This document shows, piece after piece, positions 33,673 through 41,502 of a stretch of 64,000 nt of DNA (within the stretch, counting starts at the first letter, position 1; every line of letters starts with the position of its first letter). The notes under the pieces were generated by a model. That model did not search any database and was not told where the DNA came from. It saw nothing but the letters and a program-made list of their open reading frames with translations. Source of the stretch: Frigoribacterium sp. PhB160 (GTDB lineage: Bacteria > Actinomycetota > Actinomycetes > Actinomycetales > Microbacteriaceae); the NCBI RefSeq assembly GCF_003751785.1, contig NZ_RKIE01000003.1, positions 186,001-250,000 of the forward strand, in the 5' to 3' direction. Both the position numbers and the translations under genes were made by a program.

Positions 33673-34230
33673 TCACTCGAGGTTGGCGTGGTGCTGCCAC
33701 AGGCTCGCGAGGTCGATGCCCTGCGAGTCGATGAGGGCGAGCGCGACCGAGTCGCCGAGGAGCAGCAGGCACTGCTCGAACAGGCTCGTCATCGGCTGCA
33801 CCGAGCTGACCTCGGAACCCGACGAGAACTTCGTCTGGACGGGGATGCGGACGAAGACGTCGGCGTGCGCGGCCATCGAGCTCGACGGGTTCGCGCCGAT
33901 GTGCGCGACCCGCGCGCCGATCGACTTGGCCTTCGCGGCGATGGCCAGGGGGATGGCGCTCTCGCCGCTCCCGGAGCCGACGACGAGCAGGTCGGCGGGC
34001 GTGATGGCCGGCTCGGTGACCTGGCCCACGACGACGGTGTCGACGCCGAGATGCCCCAGGCGCTTGGCCACGGACTCGAGGGCGAGGAGGACGCGTCCGA
34101 CGCCGACGAAGAAGACGCGGTCGGCCTCGGCGATGCTGCGGCTGAGCGCGGCGACCTCGTCGTCGGACACGGCGTCGAGCGTCGCGGAGACCTCGGAGAC
34201 GACGAGCGACTGTGCCTCGGAGAACTTCAT
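33673..34230 (-). CDS. SIS-domain isomerase, 6-phospho-3-hexuloisomerase-like
   Basis: 185 residues, a single SIS domain of the HxlB size. RVFFVGVGRVLLALESVAKRLGHLG and VVGSGSGESAIPLAIAAKAKSIGARVAHIGANP are typical. Known HxlB converts 3-hexulose-6-phosphate to fructose-6-phosphate. No 3-hexulose-6-phosphate synthase is present, so in this operon it may handle another keto-sugar phosphate. It overlaps the upstream epimerase gene by four bases. Confidence 0.85.
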   Translation of the reverse strand: MKFSEAQSLVVSEVSATLDAVSDDEVAALSRSIAEADRVFFVGVGRVLLALESVAKRLGHLGVDTVVVGQVTEPAITPADLLVVGSGSGESAIPLAIAAKAKSIGARVAHIGANPSSSMAAHADVFVRIPVQTKFSSGSEVSSVQPMTSLFEQCLLLLGDSVALALIDSQGIDLASLWQHHANLE

Positions 34231-34961
34231 CGGGCCACCGCCCCGACGACCTCGGTGGCGCTGACGGACGTCGCCGGCTCGGCCGCGGACGCCACGACCT
34301 CGTCGAGGCGCCGCTTGTTCTCGGCCAGGGTCGCCCCCGGGATGAAGAGGCCGGTGCTTCCGAGGACCAGGTTCGAGGCGCCGGCCCGGACGAGGTCGGG
34401 GATGGTGTCGAGCGACACCCGGCCGTCGACCTGGAGGTCGACCTGGGGCGCCTCGGAGTCGATCAGAGCACGCAGGCGATGCACCTTCTCGGCGGCGTAC
34501 GGCACCTGGGTCTCGCTGCTCGAGGTGGCGTAGCCGGGGTTGATCAACATGGCGCAGACCATGTCGACCTGGGGCAGCACGTACTCGAGCACCGACAGCG
34601 ACGTCGCCGGGTTGAGGGCGATGCCCGCGCGGGCTCCGGCGCGGCGGATGAGCGTGACGAGCCGGTCGACGTGGAGGGTGGGTTCGTGGTGGAACGTCAC
34701 GCTCTCGAAGCCCATGTCGAGCACGGCGCTGACGAAGTACTCGTTGTTGGTCGACATGACGTGCGCGTCCATCGGCAACGACGTGACCTGGCGGAGCCGG
34801 GCGGCCGTGTCGAGCCCCATCGGCATGCTCGGGCTGAAGCTCCCGTCGATGATGTCGACGTGCAACGTGTCGATGCCGACGGCCTCGAGCTCCTCGACGG
34901 TCGCCTGGAGGTTGACCAGGTCGCCCGTCATGATCGACGCCGAGTAGGTGACTGGTCGCAT
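34227..34961 (-). CDS. Ribulose-phosphate 3-epimerase family protein
   Basis: 244 residues, TIM barrel. Features: SASIM, HVDIIDGSFSPSMPMG (metal ligands His/Asp), MDAHVMS, FHHE, MLINPGYATSS, LQVDGRVS and LVLGSTGLF. The usual MTV(E/N)PG is MLINPG and the barrel is slightly diverged from housekeeping Rpe, so it is probably a specialised 3-epimerase, as for allulose-6-phosphate. First gene of the PTS operon. The ATG at 34961 is followed by the family N-terminus. Confidence 0.87.
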   Translation of the reverse strand: MRPVTYSASIMTGDLVNLQATVEELEAVGIDTLHVDIIDGSFSPSMPMGLDTAARLRQVTSLPMDAHVMSTNNEYFVSAVLDMGFESVTFHHEPTLHVDRLVTLIRRAGARAGIALNPATSLSVLEYVLPQVDMVCAMLINPGYATSSSETQVPYAAEKVHRLRALIDSEAPQVDLQVDGRVSLDTIPDLVRAGASNLVLGSTGLFIPGATLAENKRRLDEVVASAAEPATSVSATEVVGAVAR

Positions 34962-35043
34962 GGCGGCCTGCCTTCCGTGTTCGTGGGGGTGCGGGAGGGA
35001 CGGCCTGGTCGCCTGGGCGGCGACGCTGGACGGCCCGTGTGTC

Positions 35044-35109
35044 ACAGTAGGAAAGAGAATTGAGCCGTTCAACGACGGATTAATGACGGATCGGGGCATT
35101 AATGACGGA
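35044..35109. promoter_or_regulatory. Promoter of the polyol operon and ROK operator repeats
   Basis: On the minus strand TTGAAC (35072-35067) and TACTGT (35049-35044) are exactly 17 bp apart. ATTAATGACGGA occurs at 35079-35090 and 35098-35109, 19 bp apart, with a partial third copy beside the -35; the second includes the ROK start codon. These AT-rich repeats are the likely ROK repressor sites. Confidence 0.7.
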
Positions 35110-36388
35110 ACACGTCGGCGCGGGGCAGGCGTTGCCGCGGCTGGTCGCCCCGGCGAGGCCGAAGAACATCTCCGTGCTCACCGAGGACGTCCTGAGCGCC
35201 GTCGCACAGGCAGTCGCCGACCTGGGGGCTCCCAGCAAGGCCGACCTGGTGAGACACACGGGGCTGCCACGGTCCACGGTCAGCTCGCACGTCGACTGGC
35301 TGCTCAACCGGAACGTGCTGGTCCGCGTCGAGGGCGAGAAACGCATCGCCCGAGGACGGCCGGCGGAGGCCGTGGCCCTGAACGGCCATGCAGGCTGGGT
35401 CCTCGCCGTCGAGATGGGCGCGCTCAAGACGACGGCGGCCGTCGTCGACCTCGCCGGCGAGGTCCTCGCTCGTCGGCAGATCGAGCTGCCGGTCTCGCAG
35501 GACCCCGACTCGTACCTCGGCTCATTGACCGACCTGCTCCACGAGCTGACCGAGGAGGCCGCCGTCACGGCCGGACGCGCCGTGCCTCCGGCCAACTGGG
35601 TCGCGGCCATGGCCCTCCCCGCTCGCATCGACACGGAGACGCGCACCCCCCTGCGTCCCACGATCATGCCGACGTGGGACGGCTACCCGGTCGGGGCCGC
35701 CGTGGAGGAGCGGCTCGGCTGCCCCGCGCTGCTCGAGAACGACTGCAGCGTGCGGGCCCTGGGCGAGGCCGGCTTCCTCGGCCCGGAATACCTGCCGCTG
35801 ATCTCGGTCCAGATCGGCACCGGCGTGGGCGCGGGGATCGTCGACAGCTCGGGCCTCATCATCCGCGGCGCGAACGGGGCGGCGGGCGACGTGGGCCACA
35901 TCCCCTACTCCCGGGGAGGCGACGCCCTGTGCAGCTGCGGCTCCCGGGGCTGCGTCGAGGCCGTCGCGTCCGTCCCCGCGATGCTCGCCAAGATCGAGGC
36001 GGCCGGAGTCACCTGCAGCGACCCGACGCTGCGCGGCTCCGACCTGCTCCTGCGCCTCCTGCTCGAGGGAGACCCGGCGGTGACGCAGGCCATCGACGAG
36101 AGCGCCGAGGCCATCGGCGAGGTCGTCGCCTCGCTCTGCAACGTCATCAACCCCCGACGCGTGGTCATCACGAGCGCGCTGGCGAGCGTCGGCCACGAGC
36201 TCCTCGCCGGGGTCAGGAGCGCGGTCTACTCGCGCGCCCGCCCCCTGGCCACGAAGGACCTCGTCATCGACTACAGCCGCCTCGGCGCCGACGTGGGCAT
36301 CGCGGGCGGCTATCTCATGGGTCGAGAGCACCTGCTGCAGCCGAGCTCGATCAAGGCCCTGCGCGTGGCCGATCCCGTCACCGGCTGA
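35102..36388 (+). CDS. ROK-family transcriptional regulator
   Basis: 428 residues. An N-terminal winged helix (SKADLVRHTGLPRSTVSSHVDWLLNRNVL) is followed by a sugar-kinase-like ROK domain with ALPARID, LENDCSVRALGEAGF, QIGTGVGAGIV and the Zn-binding segment GDVGHIPYSRGGDALCSCGSRGCVEAVAS. It should repress the divergent polyol PTS operon and be released by a sugar or sugar phosphate. The start codon lies in one of the putative operator repeats, implying autoregulation. Confidence 0.92.
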   Translation: MTEHVGAGQALPRLVAPARPKNISVLTEDVLSAVAQAVADLGAPSKADLVRHTGLPRSTVSSHVDWLLNRNVLVRVEGEKRIARGRPAEAVALNGHAGWVLAVEMGALKTTAAVVDLAGEVLARRQIELPVSQDPDSYLGSLTDLLHELTEEAAVTAGRAVPPANWVAAMALPARIDTETRTPLRPTIMPTWDGYPVGAAVEERLGCPALLENDCSVRALGEAGFLGPEYLPLISVQIGTGVGAGIVDSSGLIIRGANGAAGDVGHIPYSRGGDALCSCGSRGCVEAVASVPAMLAKIEAAGVTCSDPTLRGSDLLLRLLLEGDPAVTQAIDESAEAIGEVVASLCNVINPRRVVITSALASVGHELLAGVRSAVYSRARPLATKDLVIDYSRLGADVGIAGGYLMGREHLLQPSSIKALRVADPVTG

Positions 36389-36402
36389 GGCCGGACGACC
36401 GC

Positions 36403-36441
36403 GGGAGGCGCGGTGCCGGCCTCCCGCGCACCGCGCCTCCC
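36403..36441. terminator. Hairpin of a facing GGAGGCGCGG pair after the ROK gene
   Basis: 14-bp perfect stem (36403-36416 with 36428-36441), 11-base loop, between convergent ROK and Rieske genes. Near-identical to 30764-30802. Confidence 0.75.
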
Positions 36442-36454
36442 CCAGGTCCCGTCG

Positions 36455-37330
36455 TCAGCCCGCGTGCGGCAGCCGCGCCTCCAGCACGCCGTCGACGACG
36501 CGGGTCTCGAAGACGGGCTGCGGCGAGGTCGCCGGACCGTGCACCACCTCGCCCGTGCGGAGCGAGAAGACGCTGTCGTGCCAGGGGCAGGTGATGCAGG
36601 CCTCGCCTCCCTCGGTCGTGACCTCGCCCTGCGACAGGGGCGCCGAGAGGTGGCTGCAGACGTCGGAGAGCACGTCGACCCCGTCGCCGCGACGGAAGGC
36701 CGTGACCCGCTCGCCGTCGACCTCGTACTGCGTCAGCCGGCCCTCGGGCACGTCGTCGATCGGGGCGACCGGGTGCCAGCCGGGGCCGACGAGGTGCGGC
36801 AGCTCCTCCGCGTGGTTGGCGCCGACGGCCTGGCGGTAGGCGAGGTGGCCGCCGATGAAGCCGCCGAGACCGACGGCGCCGAGGCCCGCCCAGCCGAGCA
36901 GCTTCGCGCTGGTCTGCCTGCCGCGCAGCCGCTGCACGTACGACGCCCCGTAGAGGCCCGTCGCGACGAGGTTCGCGGCGGAGTGCACGAGGCCGACCCG
37001 CTTCTGCTGCTCGTGCGTGGCCGCCCAGTCGGCGAACCCGGCGAGCGCCGACGGCGTCACCGCGAGCAGCCCGACGGCGACGAGCCGGCGGGCGGCCACC
37101 TCCTGGCCGGGCATGGCGTCGAGGACGGCGGCGCTGATCCACGAGCCGGTGGGCACGAGCACGAGCACGGGGTGGAGCGGGTGCCCGGCGGGCACGCCGT
37201 GCAGCAGGTCGCGGAGCGCCCGCGGCTGCAGGGCGGCGTCGACGACGGCCTGCACCGTCGCGACGAGCGGGTCGAGCACCGTGGCGTTCTCGACGGCGGA
37301 CAGGGCCTTGACGATCGGCAGTTCTCGCAT
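36455..37330 (-). CDS. Rieske 2Fe-2S protein with DUF2231-type membrane domain
   Basis: 291 residues. The N-terminal 160 residues contain membrane helices of the DUF2231 type (HPLHPVLVLVPTGSWISAAVLDAM). The C-terminal Rieske domain has the cluster ligands in DVCSHLSAPL and ITCPWHDSVF. It is probably a membrane-attached electron carrier; the partner is unknown. The 3' end carries the 10-mer (36473-36482). Upstream in-frame codons to 38185 look like shadow coding of the opposite gene. Confidence 0.9.
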   Translation of the reverse strand: MRELPIVKALSAVENATVLDPLVATVQAVVDAALQPRALRDLLHGVPAGHPLHPVLVLVPTGSWISAAVLDAMPGQEVAARRLVAVGLLAVTPSALAGFADWAATHEQQKRVGLVHSAANLVATGLYGASYVQRLRGRQTSAKLLGWAGLGAVGLGGFIGGHLAYRQAVGANHAEELPHLVGPGWHPVAPIDDVPEGRLTQYEVDGERVTAFRRGDGVDVLSDVCSHLSAPLSQGEVTTEGGEACITCPWHDSVFSLRTGEVVHGPATSPQPVFETRVVDGVLEARLPHAG

Positions 37331-37463
37331 GGGACGACTCCTTCGACGTGGGCGTGCGTGACCTGACCCAACTCCCGTCGGGCGGGCGCGGTCCGACCCC
37401 CGACCTCGCCCGCCCCCGGCGAGGGACGCCCGCCCGCGCCCTCGCGCGTGCTCTGCTGGTCGC

Positions 37464-38825
37464 ATGACCCTCGACCAGCTCGTCCCGTGGATCGTCGCCG
37501 CCGCCCTCCTGGTCGTCGTGATCGTGCTCGCCCTCGTGTCCCGCCGTCGCCTGGGCGCCGCCCGGGCCGCCGCGCGGGCCGAGTCCGACGAGCAGTCGCG
37601 CCGGGCCCGCGAGCAGCAGGCCGCGCTCGAGGCCAGCCACGACCAGGCCCTCGCCCGCACCGGCGCCGAGGCCGCCCGCGAGAAGGAGGCCCTGGCCGCC
37701 GAGCGCGCCGCCGCCCTCGAGGAGGCGAAGCAGGCGCGCGCCCTCGTCGCCCACGGCCTCAAGTGGGAGGCGACGTCGCGCGAGCTCATCGCCGACGCGT
37801 GTCGTGAGGCCGGGGCGGACGTCGTCCTCCTCACCAACGTGGTGTTCGTGCCCGTGGTGAGCGGCGCCTCCGGACGGTTCGTCGCCCAGGTCGACCACGT
37901 GATCGTGGGCGAGACCGGCGCGCTCGTGGTCGAGAACAAGAACTGGCGCGGCATCGTCTTCGACGGCACGCTGCCGAGCACGGTCTTCCCGGCGTTCGGC
38001 GGCGTCGTGGACGAGGCCGAGCTGACGCCGCCGTTCGCGCTGCAGCTGGTCGACGACTCGCCGACCGTGCTGACGGTGCGGACGCACCAGGGCCGGAAGG
38101 CGCCCGCCGCGCAGGTCCGTCGCCAGGCGCAGCACCTCTCCGACAGGGTGCACGCCGAGCTCGGCGCCCGCTGCTGGTTCGACACGGCCGTGCTCTACTC
38201 GCACCCCCGTGCGACGGTCTACGCGACCGACCGCGACACCGCCGAGGGAGGCGCGTCCACCCCGATCGTCGCCACCCGCGCCCAGCTCGTGGCCCTGGTC
38301 CGCGAGCTGGCCGGACGCTCGACGAAGCGCCTCTCGCAGGCCCGCGTCGAGGACGTCACCGCGCTGCTCGCCTCGTACGGAGCCGACGTGCTGCGCTTCG
38401 GCTCCTTCGCCCAGGAGTCGCGCCCCGGCTCGTCCGTGCCGGTCGCCGCCGCCGAGCTGGTCGCCTCCGCCGAGCCCGTCGCGGCGGGCGAGCCCGAGCC
38501 CGAGCCCGACTCCGAGCCCCGGCGTGGGGACGACGAGCCCGCGGAGCCCGAGTCGGCCCCGACGGCCGCGGCCGCCCCCGGGTCAGCGTCGACCCCCGGG
38601 TCAGCGCCGGCCCCCGGTTCGGCACCGGCCCCGACGTCGACGCCCGGACCCGCGGAGGCACCCCCCGCCTCCCCCGCCCAGCCCGCGGAGGCGCGTCCCG
38701 CCCTCCCCAGGCCCCTGCCCGACCTGCGCACCGCGGCGACCCCCGGCCGCCCCCTCCTCCGCCCGGCCTCCGCCCCCGCCCCGGCCGCGCCCCCCGCCAC
38801 CCCGGACGCCCCCGCCGCCCCCTGA
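37464..38825 (+). CDS. Membrane-anchored NERD-domain (nuclease-related) protein
   Basis: 453 residues. One N-terminal transmembrane helix (about 9-25), an Ala/Glu/Arg coiled coil (30-95), then a NERD domain with the PD-(D/E)xK-like core QVDHVIVGETGALVVENKNW (Asp, Glu and Lys visible). The last 130 residues are a Pro/Ala/Ser/Glu disordered tail. NERD proteins are suspected nucleases or nucleic-acid-associated; no activity is proven for this type. It stands alone between a Rieske gene and the XRE operon. Confidence 0.85.
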   Translation: MTLDQLVPWIVAAALLVVVIVLALVSRRRLGAARAAARAESDEQSRRAREQQAALEASHDQALARTGAEAAREKEALAAERAAALEEAKQARALVAHGLKWEATSRELIADACREAGADVVLLTNVVFVPVVSGASGRFVAQVDHVIVGETGALVVENKNWRGIVFDGTLPSTVFPAFGGVVDEAELTPPFALQLVDDSPTVLTVRTHQGRKAPAAQVRRQAQHLSDRVHAELGARCWFDTAVLYSHPRATVYATDRDTAEGGASTPIVATRAQLVALVRELAGRSTKRLSQARVEDVTALLASYGADVLRFGSFAQESRPGSSVPVAAAELVASAEPVAAGEPEPEPDSEPRRGDDEPAEPESAPTAAAAPGSASTPGSAPAPGSAPAPTSTPGPAEAPPASPAQPAEARPALPRPLPDLRTAATPGRPLLRPASAPAPAAPPATPDAPAAP

Positions 38826-38830
38826 GGTGT

Positions 38831-38872
38831 CCCACCAGGGCCACCCACCAGGGCACCCCTGCGTCGTAGCGT
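38831..38872 (+). promoter_or_regulatory. Direct-repeat operator and leaderless -10 of the XRE operon
   Basis: CCCACCAGGGC is repeated at 38831-38841 and 38844-38854 (13-bp spacing). TAGCGT (38867-38872) lies six bases before the ATG at 38879. The repeats occupy the -35 region, as expected for an autoregulated XRE repressor. Confidence 0.6.
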
Positions 38873-38878
38873 GAGGGC

Positions 38879-39898
38879 ATGGCCATCCGAGACGACGTCC
38901 GCGAGTTCCTCATGTCGCGCCGTGCCCGCGTCACCCCCGAGGCCGTCGGCCTGCCCGGCGGCGGCAACCGGCGCGTGACGGGGCTGCGCCGCAGCGAGGT
39001 CGCCGCGGTCGCCGGCATGAGCGTCGAGTACTACTCGCGCATCGAGCGCGGCGCCATCGGCGGCGCCTCGGCCGCGGTGCTCGACGCGATCGCGCGGGCC
39101 CTGATGCTGACCGAGCCGGAACGCGACCACCTGATCGACCTGGCCCGCGCCTCCGACGGGTCCCCGGTCACCGGGCCGGGTCGCGCCCGCCGCGCGTCGA
39201 GGCCGGTCGAGCAGCGCCCGGCCCTGCGCTGGGCGATCGAGGCGATCACCGAGGGCGTCGCCGTCGTCCGCAACGCCCGCCAGGAGATCCTCGCCGCGAA
39301 CGCCCTCGGCCGCGCCTTCTACGCTCCGGTGTTCGAGGGCGCCGAGCGCGCGGGGACGTCGCCGAACTTCGCGCGGTTCCAGTTCCTCGACCCGGCGTCG
39401 CACGACTTCTACCCCGACTGGCAGCGCTTCGCCGAGATGTGCGTGGCGAACATGCGGGCCGAGGCCGGGCGCGACCCGTTCGACCGCGGCATGCACGACC
39501 TGGTCGGCGAGCTGTCGACGCGGTCGGACACGTTCCGCAGCCTGTGGGGCGCCCACGACGTCCGCCGCCACGGCGCCGGCACGAAGCGGTTCTGCCACCC
39601 GCTCGTCGGCGAGCTGACGCTGGCGTACGAAGACCTCGGCGTCACGGCCGAGCCCGGCGTCACCGTGCTCGTCTACACCGCCGAGCCCGGCTCGCCGAGC
39701 GCCGACCGGCTGCGGCTGCTGGCGTCGTGGGCCGCGACCGACGAGGCCGAGGCACCGGCGATCGCGGGCAGCACCACCGCCCCGGGCACCACGACCACCG
39801 TGGGCACCGCCCGCACCCCGGTCCTCCGCGACCGGACCGAGTACCACCACGAACCCGATCACGATCACGAGCGCGACCACGGACAGGAGCAGTCATGA
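38879..39898 (+). CDS. XRE-family regulator with MmyB-like ligand domain
   Basis: 339 residues. The helix-turn-helix (VTGLRRSEVAAVAGMSVEYYSRIERG) is followed by an MmyB-type PAS-like domain (ALRWAIEAITEGVAVVRNARQEILAANALGRAFYAPVF, then FDRGMHDLVGELSTRSDTFRSLW and GTKRFCHPLVGELTLAYE). These proteins bind fatty acid- or other hydrophobic ligands in the MmyB case. The C-terminus is His/Asp/Glu-rich. First gene of a coupled three-gene operon with a cupin and an MFS transporter. Confidence 0.92.
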   Translation: MAIRDDVREFLMSRRARVTPEAVGLPGGGNRRVTGLRRSEVAAVAGMSVEYYSRIERGAIGGASAAVLDAIARALMLTEPERDHLIDLARASDGSPVTGPGRARRASRPVEQRPALRWAIEAITEGVAVVRNARQEILAANALGRAFYAPVFEGAERAGTSPNFARFQFLDPASHDFYPDWQRFAEMCVANMRAEAGRDPFDRGMHDLVGELSTRSDTFRSLWGAHDVRRHGAGTKRFCHPLVGELTLAYEDLGVTAEPGVTVLVYTAEPGSPSADRLRLLASWAATDEAEAPAIAGSTTAPGTTTTVGTARTPVLRDRTEYHHEPDHDHERDHGQEQS

Positions 39899-40302
39899 AC
39901 ATCGAGCCCATCGCCCCCAGCGTGAAGAACCCGCCCGAGATGTTCGTCGGCGACGTCTGGTTCGACCCGATCGTCGCGCCGCACGACGCCGACCAGCGCA
40001 CGACCGTCGGGCTGGTGCGCTTCGCCCCCGGCGCCCGCACGGCCTGGCACTCGCACGCCCGCGGGCAGTACCTGCGCGTGACGCAGGGCACGGGCCGCTT
40101 CGGCACGCGCGACGGGCAGGTGCTCGAGGCGCACGCCGGGCAGACGGTCTACACGCCTCCCGGCCAGGAGCACTGGCACGCCGCCGGCCCCGACTCGTAC
40201 ATGGAGCACCTCGCGATCCTCGAGTCCGCCGACGACCCCGCGACGACGACCACCTGGCTCGAGCACGTCAGCGACGACGACCTGCAGGCGCCGCCCGCAT
40301 GA
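39895..40302 (+). CDS. Small cupin-domain protein
   Basis: 135 residues, one cupin barrel. Metal-ligand motifs: RTAWHSHARGQYLRVTQGTG and PPGQEHWHAAG. This resembles small cupins annotated as mandelonitrile-lyase-like or carboxymuconolactone-decarboxylase-associated proteins. It may modify or detoxify the compound sensed by the XRE regulator. ATGA overlaps at both ends. Confidence 0.88.
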   Translation: MNIEPIAPSVKNPPEMFVGDVWFDPIVAPHDADQRTTVGLVRFAPGARTAWHSHARGQYLRVTQGTGRFGTRDGQVLEAHAGQTVYTPPGQEHWHAAGPDSYMEHLAILESADDPATTTTWLEHVSDDDLQAPPA

Positions 40303-41498
40303 CGGAGGCGACAGCGCAGGAGGCGCGTCCCGCCTCCCCGGGGATGTCCCGCGGTCTCACCCTCCTCTTCGCCGTCGCCGGCGGAGCCGCGGTCGGCAAC
40401 CTCTATTGGGCGCAGCCCCTGCTCGGCGTCATCGCCGACGACTTCGGCATGTCGACGAGCTCGGCCGGGCTCGCGGTCACGCTGACGCAGGTCGGGTACG
40501 CGCTGGGGGTGTTCTTCCTCGTGCCGCTCGGGGACGTGGTGGACCGCAAGAAGGCGATCCCCGTGCTGATGGGCGGGGCCGCCGTGGCGCTGCTCGCGAC
40601 GGCCGCGGCACCGTCGTTCTCGGTGCTGCTGGCGACCCTGGCGCTGATCGGCGTGACGACGGTCGCAGGTCAGCTGATCACGCCCCTGGCCGGCGACCTG
40701 TCGACGGACGAGCAGCGCGGCCGGGTGCTCGGCACGGTCGCGTCGGGCCTCGTGCTCGGGCTGCTCGTGTCGCGGGCGATCAGCGGCATCGTGGCCGACC
40801 TGCTCGGCTGGCGCGCGGTCTACGTGGCGGCGGCGGTGATCATGGTGGTGCTGACGCTCGTCATGGCGCGGCGACTGCCGACCCTGCCCGCCCGGGGATC
40901 GGTGCCCTACGGGGCGCTGCTGCTGTCGGTGCTGAGGACCGTGCGCAGCCGCACGGTCGTCACGGTCATGCTGATCGGCTCGCTGACGATGTGCGTCTTC
41001 ACGATGTTCTGGACCGGTCTCACGTACCTGCTCTCGGCCGACCCGTTCGGGTTCTCGGCGACGCAGATCGGGCTCGTCAGCCTGATCGGGGTGGTCGGGG
41101 CGGTCGCCGGGATGCAGGTCGGCAAGCTGTTCGACCGCGGCCTCGGGGTGCCGGCGATCGGGGTCGCGCTGTCGGTGATCCTCGTCGGTCTCGTGGTGTC
41201 GGGGCTGGGCTCGCGGCTCGCGCTGGTGATCTTCGCCTCGGTGGCCCTGTTCTCGGTCGGGGCGCAGGCGGTGCAGGTGCTGGCTCAGACGCGGATGCTG
41301 TCGATCGACCCCGCGGCCCGCAGCCGCCACAACACCGTGTTCATCGTCGGCAACTTCATCGGCGGCGCCGTCGGCTCCGCCCTCGCCGGCACCCTGTGGC
41401 AGGCGGGCGGCTGGCCGTTCGTCATGGTCGTCGCGGCGTGCCTGCCGGGCGCGGCCCTGACGGTCTGGGCCGTGCAGCGGCGGCGGGCGCTGGCCTAG
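40299..41498 (+). CDS. MFS transporter
   Basis: 399 residues, twelve helices. NLYWAQPLLGVIADDFGMSTSSAGLAVTLTQVGYALG and GDVVDRKK resemble the YnfM/arabinose-efflux-type exporters of the superfamily. It is the third gene of the XRE-cupin operon (start overlaps the cupin stop). Only four bases separate its stop from that of the converging phosphatase gene, leaving no room for a terminator between them. Confidence 0.92.
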   Translation: MTEATAQEARPASPGMSRGLTLLFAVAGGAAVGNLYWAQPLLGVIADDFGMSTSSAGLAVTLTQVGYALGVFFLVPLGDVVDRKKAIPVLMGGAAVALLATAAAPSFSVLLATLALIGVTTVAGQLITPLAGDLSTDEQRGRVLGTVASGLVLGLLVSRAISGIVADLLGWRAVYVAAAVIMVVLTLVMARRLPTLPARGSVPYGALLLSVLRTVRSRTVVTVMLIGSLTMCVFTMFWTGLTYLLSADPFGFSATQIGLVSLIGVVGAVAGMQVGKLFDRGLGVPAIGVALSVILVGLVVSGLGSRLALVIFASVALFSVGAQAVQVLAQTRMLSIDPAARSRHNTVFIVGNFIGGAVGSALAGTLWQAGGWPFVMVVAACLPGAALTVWAVQRRRALA

Positions 41499-41502
41499 CC
41501 GC

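Noticed and set aside
36455-38185. A possible long fusion of the Rieske protein with an upstream domain
   Set aside because: The extension is antisense to the NERD gene, lacks motifs and precedes a good ATG for the Rieske protein.
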